Assembly: GCF_937875145.1 (NCBI RefSeq)
Contig: NZ_CALNCS010000259.1
Coordinates: forward strand, 1 to 8,700
Direction of reading: 5' to 3'
From: Alkalibaculum bacchi
Lineage (GTDB): Bacteria; Bacillota; Clostridia; Eubacteriales; Alkalibacteraceae
Length of the DNA: 8,700 nucleotides
This document shows, piece by piece, positions 6,676-8,700 of the stretch (position 1 is its first letter; each line of letters starts with the position of its first letter). Below the pieces are notes generated by a model. The model had not been told where the DNA came from and did not search any database. It saw nothing but the letters and a program-made list of their open reading frames with translations. A program made the translations under genes and the position numbers.

Positions 6676-6743
6676 TGATATGCTCACTTCTAGGTAGACA
6701 AGTGAAATAATAAAAACTTGTTTGCTTGGAAGGGAGCATATCA
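6676..6743 (+). repeat. 68-bp inverted-repeat element / long hairpin, possible miniature IS-like element
   Basis: The ends TGATATGCTC and GAGCATATCA are perfect inverted repeats. The match continues inward for 28 positions (6676-6703 with 6716-6743) around a 12-nt A-rich loop. As plus-strand RNA there are 23 Watson-Crick pairs, four G-U pairs and one A-G mismatch. The 5'-TG...CA-3' termini fit IS3-type ends, so a MITE-like remnant is possible, but I see no clear target duplication. Read on the minus strand it is followed by GTTTTTC, so it could also terminate the kinase gene whose stop codon abuts it. Confidence 0.75.
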
Positions 6744-7346
6744 TTAACAACAATTGCTCTTAAATAATTCGATATACATCAATAAAGTAACAGAAAAGAT
6801 TTTTTCATTATGTTCTATTTCTATGGAACCATTATACTTTTCTAAAACAGCTTTAATACTTTGAAGACCAACACCATGATTGGACTTATCCAACTTTGTT
6901 GTGAGAAATGTATTGTTTTCCTTAATGATTTCTCCTTCAAACGGATTATCAATATGTAATACAAATCGACCCTTGTCATATTTTATTATAATATTAATAT
7001 ATCTTTCCTCTATTAGCTTAGAAACAGCCGTTGTTGCGTTATCAAGTAAGTTCCCTAATATAACCGCCATATCAAAGGACGGAACATTTAATTCTTCCGG
7101 GACATTAACATCCAGTGTAGTTTTTATTTTCTTTTGCTCTGTCTCTTGCAGCTTGAAATCTAAAATACTATCCACTGAAATATTTCCAGAATGGGTATAT
7201 TCCTTTTGTTCACCGAAAACCATTATTATATCGGATATATGTTTAAGAGATTTTTCTTTTTCTTCATTTTGAACCAATGTATATATGATTGATAGATGAT
7301 TTTTCGAATCATGTTTTATTGTATTTGTGTTATGGTCAATACTATA
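6744..7346 (-). pseudogene. AgrC-type (GHKL) sensor histidine kinase, 5'-truncated remnant
   Basis: This is the cytoplasmic end of a quorum-sensing type kinase. Such kinases sense a peptide through an N-terminal membrane domain, phosphorylate themselves on His and pass phosphate to a LytTR-type regulator. The longest frame with a usual start is TTG at 7277 (177 aa). It carries the N box ILGNLLDNATTA (residues 73-84) and the G box NHGVGLQSI (133-141). The family-typical H box KHDSKNHL is in frame but upstream of that TTG (7316-7293), and the frame stays open only to a TAA at 7347-7349. No ATG, GTG or Shine-Dalgarno precedes the H box, and no membrane segments are found upstream. The sensor domain is therefore gone and the gene is most likely dead. 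No response regulator, AgrB or AgrD is nearby. A short protein from TTG 7277 cannot be excluded but would lack the phospho-acceptor His. Confidence 0.8.
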
Positions 7347-7593
7347 TTATGAATCTGACAAGTTCAAAGAATATTATGTAGTGGCAAAGTTGCCTGTCCG
7401 GTGTTGCGAATAGCACTCACCCGGACAAACAGAGCCCCCTATATTTTTACTCAGCCTAGGTTATATACAACCCATGATTACATCAGTAAGAGTTCCTCCC
7501 TCTCAGTTACATAGGTCTTTGGTACCTACCATATCACAAGATTTAATTCTGCTAGCAAAAAAATGGTCATTTTATTGTAATTTTCGACCGTTT
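7347..7593. other. Non-coding spacer with a GC-rich island
   Basis: About 250 bp without a supported gene. GC is about 58% in 7381-7440 against about 25% in 7321-7380, so the composition changes sharply. The island contains two adjoining hairpins (listed separately). An open plus-strand frame from ATG 7474 runs into the DUF3784 gene antisense; it has no ribosome site and I do not accept it, though its first 36 codons could be a relic of inserted DNA. Confidence 0.55.
7383..7427. repeat. Two contiguous hairpins in the GC-rich island
   Basis: GGCAA and TTGCC (7383-7394) form a tight palindrome with a 2-nt centre. Directly abutting it, TGTCCGG (7395-7401) and CCGGACA (7421-7427) are 7-bp arms around a 19-nt centre that contains a small inner TGC/GCA pair. 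No T-run follows either side closely. It may be a structured RNA, an IS end or a recombination site remnant. Confidence 0.65.
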
Positions 7594-7908
7594 TTACTTT
7601 TTATTACTCTTTCTAATATACACTACACCGGCAATAGCTACTATCACCGTGTATATAGCCATATAATCAGAATATTGATCCCTCCATTTACCAATTCTAT
7701 CTAAAATAATTGTTAAAAGCAATGGTACGTCTATAAATAAAAATATTACACCCATCTGACGACTAATCTTTCTACTATCATACTGCTCTCTTTCTTGTTT
7801 CGGCATAGTATTCAAGCCCGCTACAAATCCCGCACCATTTCCAATTAATAATAATATAGTCATTATAAGGAACACAACTAGGATAACTACATCAATATAT
7901 TCTTTCAT
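7594..7908 (-). CDS. DUF3784 family membrane protein
   Basis: A 104-residue protein of the DUF3784 type (PF12650), small membrane proteins of unknown function common in Firmicutes. It has a first membrane segment at about residues 5-22, then the family-typical stretch GNGAGFVAGLNTMPK (23-37) and KISRQMG, and two further segments (roughly 53-70 and 82-98), ending in a basic RKSNKK tail. GGAGG at 7914-7918 is only 2 nt before the ATG at 7911 but 5 nt before the ATG at 7908, so I chose 7908. A TTG at 7920 overlaps the ribosome site and is not credible as a start. It lies 23 bp downstream of the radical SAM frame on the same strand, so they may share a transcript. It appears intact. Family recognised by eye; no function is assigned. 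Confidence 0.8.
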   Translation of the reverse strand: MKEYIDVVILVVFLIMTILLLIGNGAGFVAGLNTMPKQEREQYDSRKISRQMGVIFLFIDVPLLLTIILDRIGKWRDQYSDYMAIYTVIVAIAGVVYIRKSNKK

Positions 7909-7913
7909 CATTA

Positions 7914-7918
7914 CCTCC
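7914..7918 (-). promoter_or_regulatory. Ribosome binding site of the DUF3784 gene
   Basis: GGAGG on the minus strand. Its spacing favours the second of two adjacent ATG codons (7908) as start. Confidence 0.7.
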
Positions 7919-7931
7919 AATTCTACTAATC

Positions 7932-8606
7932 CTACAGTCTGTTAAGAAACGAGTCTTTTCTTTTAACTATATCAACACGATTATAAACCACCTTCAAATA
8001 ATTTAGTTTCATTATTTGTATACGTCTATCAACATATTGAAATAATTCATCCGAAATACGAGGATGTGTTTTTCTAAAAGTATCTTCATTGCGCATCCAT
8101 AACGGATCATCATATATAGACTCATCCACATTAATTCCATACTTATGCCTAACCTTCCATAGATCGGATGGTAACAGCATCAGCCAGTTAAGATTACACA
8201 AAATATTATATCGGGATGCAATGTCTTCAATTGTATTTAATGTTTTCTCTATTTCATCTCTACTTTCCCATGGAAAACCAATAATAAAAGAAAGGTTTAC
8301 TATCTTACTTAACCCCGCTTTTGCTATTATATGAAGTCCTTGATATAATTGTTTGACAGTTATTCCTTTTTTAATTGCTTTTAGACCCTGATCGTATCCG
8401 CACTCAACTCCTATCTGCATCCCATATAACACACTATGAGGGATTTTATCTAGAAAACCCTTACCAATTATATTTGATATTCTTGCTTCTATAAATGCTT
8501 TCTTCGTCCCTCCATAACTTCGATGCAGTTTATTGAGTATAGCAACTGCTCTATCTGTATCAACTGAAAAACAATCGTCAACAAAAAGAATCAGATCATT
8601 GTCCAT
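7932..8606 (-). CDS. Radical SAM protein, C-terminal part (frame broken upstream)
   Basis: The 224 residues from ATG 8606 match the second half of a radical SAM barrel of the B12-binding-domain type: LILFVDDCFSVD (5-16), IEARISN (39-45), IGVECGYDQGLKAIKKGIT (65-83) and FIIGFPWES (107-115), then a C-terminal helical tail. These enzymes cleave S-adenosylmethionine with a [4Fe-4S] cluster held by CxxxCxxC, but that motif lies N-terminal to this part and is not in the window. The ATG at 8606 has no ribosome site, and clear family-like sequence (VIKRIDYAINETQ) continues in frame upstream of it until a TGA at 8652-8654. A stand-alone protein from this ATG would be inactive as a radical SAM enzyme. 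I regard it as the 3' part of a frameshifted gene. The DUF3784 gene follows 23 bp later. The substrate cannot be told. Confidence 0.8.
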   Translation of the reverse strand: MDNDLILFVDDCFSVDTDRAVAILNKLHRSYGGTKKAFIEARISNIIGKGFLDKIPHSVLYGMQIGVECGYDQGLKAIKKGITVKQLYQGLHIIAKAGLSKIVNLSFIIGFPWESRDEIEKTLNTIEDIASRYNILCNLNWLMLLPSDLWKVRHKYGINVDESIYDDPLWMRNEDTFRKTHPRISDELFQYVDRRIQIMKLNYLKVVYNRVDIVKRKDSFLNRL

Positions 8607-8700
8607 TAGATTTTGTGTTTCATTAATCGCATAATCGATTCTTTTAATAACTCAAACTTCGCACATGAATAATTGTCTTAAAGTATTGGAATTCATGGGT
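8607..8700 (-). pseudogene. Upstream part of the radical SAM gene with probable frameshift
   Basis: In the frame of the downstream part, 15 sense codons (VIKRIDYAINETQNL) precede ATG 8606, then a TGA at 8652-8654. A second frame is open from the window edge to 8647 and ends in HVRSLSY. Joined to VIKRI this gives the RS-x-x-x-VI-x-x-I pattern that follows the cluster motif in many radical SAM proteins. This points to a one-base indel near 8645-8654, either a real mutation or a sequencing error. The rest of the gene lies beyond the window. Confidence 0.55.

Noticed and set aside
6673..6747. Target-site duplication around the 68-bp inverted repeat
   Set aside because: The bases before it (AAC) and after it (TTA) do not match, so recent insertion is not shown.
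6880..7272. Plus-strand open frame of 130 codons
   Set aside because: It is antisense to the kinase remnant, whose H, N and G boxes are recognisable; its own product has no recognisable domain or ribosome site.
7474..7704. Plus-strand open frame of 76 codons
   Set aside because: No ribosome site, and its second half is antisense to the DUF3784 gene. The first 36 codons might be a relic of inserted DNA but I could not assign them.
8089..8334. Plus-strand open frame of 81 codons
   Set aside because: Antisense shadow of the radical SAM coding sequence.

Overview
The window looks like a piece of a low-GC Gram-positive chromosome, most likely a spore-forming Clostridia member (Alkaliphilus/Clostridium-like). 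That placement is an inference from AT-rich codon use, strong AGGAGG-type ribosome binding sites, GTG and TTG starts, and the gene families present (long SbcC, Amidase_6, AgrC-type kinase, DUF3784). No marker fixes the genus.

Layout. 1-4522 (minus strand) is the sbcDC operon: sbcD, then sbcC overlapping it by 26 bp, with the sbcC 3' end cut by the window edge just after Walker B. A 271-bp divergent spacer carries facing extended -10 promoters and three short tandem-repeat arrays. 4794-5627 (plus) is a ZupT-like ZIP metal transporter. 5628-5943 is a non-coding spacer with two heptamer arrays around a perfect hairpin palindrome, and an octamer array. 5944-6456 (plus) is a small cytosolic Amidase_6 protein. 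6457-6743 is non-coding, with octamer and heptamer arrays and, at its right end, a 68-bp terminal-inverted-repeat element that folds into one long hairpin. 6744-7346 (minus) is the C-terminal remnant of an AgrC-type sensor kinase. 7347-7593 is non-coding and contains a GC-rich island with two adjoining hairpins. 7594-7908 (minus) is a DUF3784 membrane protein. 7932-8700 (minus) is the C-terminal part of a radical SAM protein whose reading frame is broken near 8645-8654.

The left half is healthy housekeeping DNA: SbcCD processes hairpins and DNA ends, and ZupT imports divalent metals. The right half, from about 6457, looks like an accessory region in decay: two 5'-disrupted genes, a possible miniature mobile element and a GC-shifted island. 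The radical SAM, DUF3784 and AgrC-type fragments all lie on the minus strand and may once have belonged to a peptide modification or signalling locus, but no precursor peptide, AgrB or AgrD gene is visible.

I do not see a clear new biological system. The most interesting signals are non-coding: a family of 7- and 8-base G/A-rich tandem repeats that fills every spacer from 4.5 to 6.6 kb, and a 28-position inverted repeat whose imperfections are mostly G-U pairs on one strand only.
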